This document shows positions 5,017 to 5,756 of a stretch of 5,756 nt of DNA, piece after piece; position 1 is the stretch's first letter; each line of letters begins with the position of its first letter. The notes under the pieces are model-generated. The model did no database searches and was not told where the DNA came from. It saw only the letters and a list, made by a program, of their open reading frames with translations. The stretch covers positions 1 to 5,756 of the forward strand of contig JAFOBK010000187.1 in the NCBI GenBank assembly GCA_017381835.1, written 5' to 3'. This stretch comes from Oscillospiraceae bacterium (lineage in GTDB: Bacteria; Bacillota_A; Clostridia; Oscillospirales; Oscillospiraceae). Made by a program: the position numbers and the translations under genes.

Positions 5017-5580
5017 ATGGATTACGCAGCACAGGTTGCTCTTTACTCCAAGATAGCAGAGGAAAAAGGCCTTGTCAACAGCCTGGAGGGAAATCTTTCC
5101 CTCATTGACAGAGCCACGGGAAATATTTACATTACGCCCTCTCACAAGGCCAAGGCATTGCTGACACCGGAGGACATCTGCGTGGTGGATCCTAACGGGG
5201 AGCAGGTCGGCGGCAGAGGAAAGAAGTCTTCCGAGTTCTTCCTCCATGAGGCGGCCTACAAGGCAAGACCCGACTGCAACGCGGTCTTCCATTGCCATGT
5301 GCCCTACTTAAGCGCCTATGCATTTGCATATCAGGATTTTCAGACGGATCGGAACACCTTCCTGCACAAAATCTTCGGGGATATCGTGTGCCTGCCTTAC
5401 GGCGAACACGGCACCCACGATATCCACAAGGGCATTGAGGAGGCCCTGGAGGGCCGTCCCGTAGCCCTGTTGGGCGGCCACGGTGTGGTCTGCGTAGGCG
5501 AAGACCTGGAAGACGCCATCGGCATCTTAGAGGCGGCAGAAAACTATGCCAAAACTATTTGGATCCGGGATCATGCATAA
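5017..5580 (+). CDS. Class II aldolase/adducin-family protein, probable L-fuculose-phosphate aldolase (fucA-like)
   Basis: A 187-aa zinc-dependent class II aldolase. By context it should cleave L-fuculose-1-phosphate to DHAP and L-lactaldehyde in the cytosol. Key residues fall at the same numbers as in E. coli FucA: Glu73 (SSEFFLH) as catalytic acid/base, zinc ligands His92 and His94 (VFHCH) and His155 (GGHGV). Phosphate-binding elements are GNLS (25-28), TPS (40-42) and Ser71-Ser72. It is about 28 residues shorter than E. coli FucA (215 aa) and ends just after the last helix (YAKTIWIRDHA), so it lacks the C-terminal segment that carries Tyr209 in FucA. The region after His94 also differs (HKIFGDIVCLPYGEHGTHD). 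Rhamnulose-, ribulose- or methylthioribulose-phosphate class II enzymes are alternatives; the fold is certain, the substrate inferred from fucU and fucI next door. The start is set by AAAGGGG 8 nt upstream. Confidence 0.9.
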   Translation: MDYAAQVALYSKIAEEKGLVNSLEGNLSLIDRATGNIYITPSHKAKALLTPEDICVVDPNGEQVGGRGKKSSEFFLHEAAYKARPDCNAVFHCHVPYLSAYAFAYQDFQTDRNTFLHKIFGDIVCLPYGEHGTHDIHKGIEEALEGRPVALLGGHGVVCVGEDLEDAIGILEAAENYAKTIWIRDHA

Positions 5581-5612
5581 CAAACGCACCAATACCGGCC
5601 CCCTTCGGGGCA

Positions 5613-5638
5613 CCTCCCCTTACACAGGGGAGGCTTTT
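5613..5638 (+). terminator. First terminator after the aldolase gene
   Basis: CCTCCCC (5613-5619) pairs with GGGGAGG (5627-5633) around TTACACA, then C and TTTT. A tiny CCCC-TTC-GGGG hairpin (5600-5610) sits just before it. It starts 32 bp after the stop codon. Confidence 0.7.
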
Positions 5639-5650
5639 ATCCGTACTTTC

Positions 5651-5687
5651 AAAAAATGGCGGTCTTTCGACCGCCATTTTTTATTTT
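5651..5687. terminator. Bidirectional terminator between the aldolase gene and fucI
   Basis: A perfect 14-bp stem, 5651-5664 with 5669-5682, loop TTTC. It has A6 at the left end and T6 at the right end of the stem, plus TTATTTT beyond, so both strands give a GC-core hairpin followed by a U-run. It lies between the convergent aldolase and fucI genes and can stop both transcripts. Confidence 0.88.
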
Positions 5688-5695
5688 GGGAAGAA

Positions 5696-5756
5696 TTACT
5701 TGTACATGGGGCCGTAGGTAGCGCAAGCGCGGTAATCCTGGCCTTCCTTGTCCATG
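5696..5756 (-). CDS. fucI: L-fucose isomerase, extreme C-terminus (truncated by window edge)
   Basis: On the - strand the last bases translate to MDKEGQDYRACATYGPMYK followed by TAA (5696-5698). From memory, E. coli FucI ends in a near-identical string (EGQDYRAC..YGP.YK), so this is read as the C-terminus of L-fucose isomerase, the Mn-dependent cytoplasmic enzyme converting L-fucose to L-fuculose. Only 19 residues are visible and the ATG within them (5753-5755) is internal, not a start. The gene runs in from the right and converges on the aldolase gene across the terminator at 5651-5682. The call rests on a short but distinctive tail and fits the fucU neighbour. The related L-arabinose isomerases do not share this tail as far as I recall. 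Confidence 0.82.
   Translation of the reverse strand, partial: MDKEGQDYRACATYGPMYK

Overview
The window looks like a chromosome fragment from an anaerobic Clostridia bacterium, most likely an Oscillospiraceae-type gut commensal. The grounds are a clostridial-type [FeFe] hydrogenase, a Cthe_2159-like carbohydrate-binding lipoprotein, genes for L-fucose use, and intergenic gaps filled with small GC-rich hairpin repeats. No taxonomic marker is present, so this is inference.

Layout. Bases 1-833 hold the C-terminal part of an [FeFe] hydrogenase on the + strand, closed by a strong terminator. Bases 880-1322 contain no gene. They hold three tandem ~108-bp modules, each ended by inverted GTAGGGGC / GCCCCTAC arms, plus one solitary arm. 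Bases 1323-1457 are AT-rich and carry the promoter of a 575-aa lipoprotein gene (1458-3185). Its terminator runs into a second, different repeat: a roughly 300-bp imperfect palindrome of four nested hairpins (about 3204-3516).

Bases 3528-5756 hold a fucose-type catabolic cluster. fucU (L-fucose mutarotase) and an AEC-family permease form a leftward two-gene operon. A short class II aldolase resembling L-fuculose-1-phosphate aldolase runs rightward from a good sigma-A-type promoter in the 75-bp divergent gap. The last 61 bases encode, on the - strand, the extreme C-terminus of L-fucose isomerase, convergent with the aldolase across a bidirectional terminator. Mutarotase, isomerase and aldolase are three of the four steps from L-fucose to DHAP plus L-lactaldehyde. 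A fuculokinase is not in view and may lie beyond the right edge.

The genes belong to known families. The least explained parts are the two repeat families, which show compensating changes between stems, nested palindromes and complementary hairpin loops. I saw no CRISPR array, tRNA, rRNA, transposase or defence gene.
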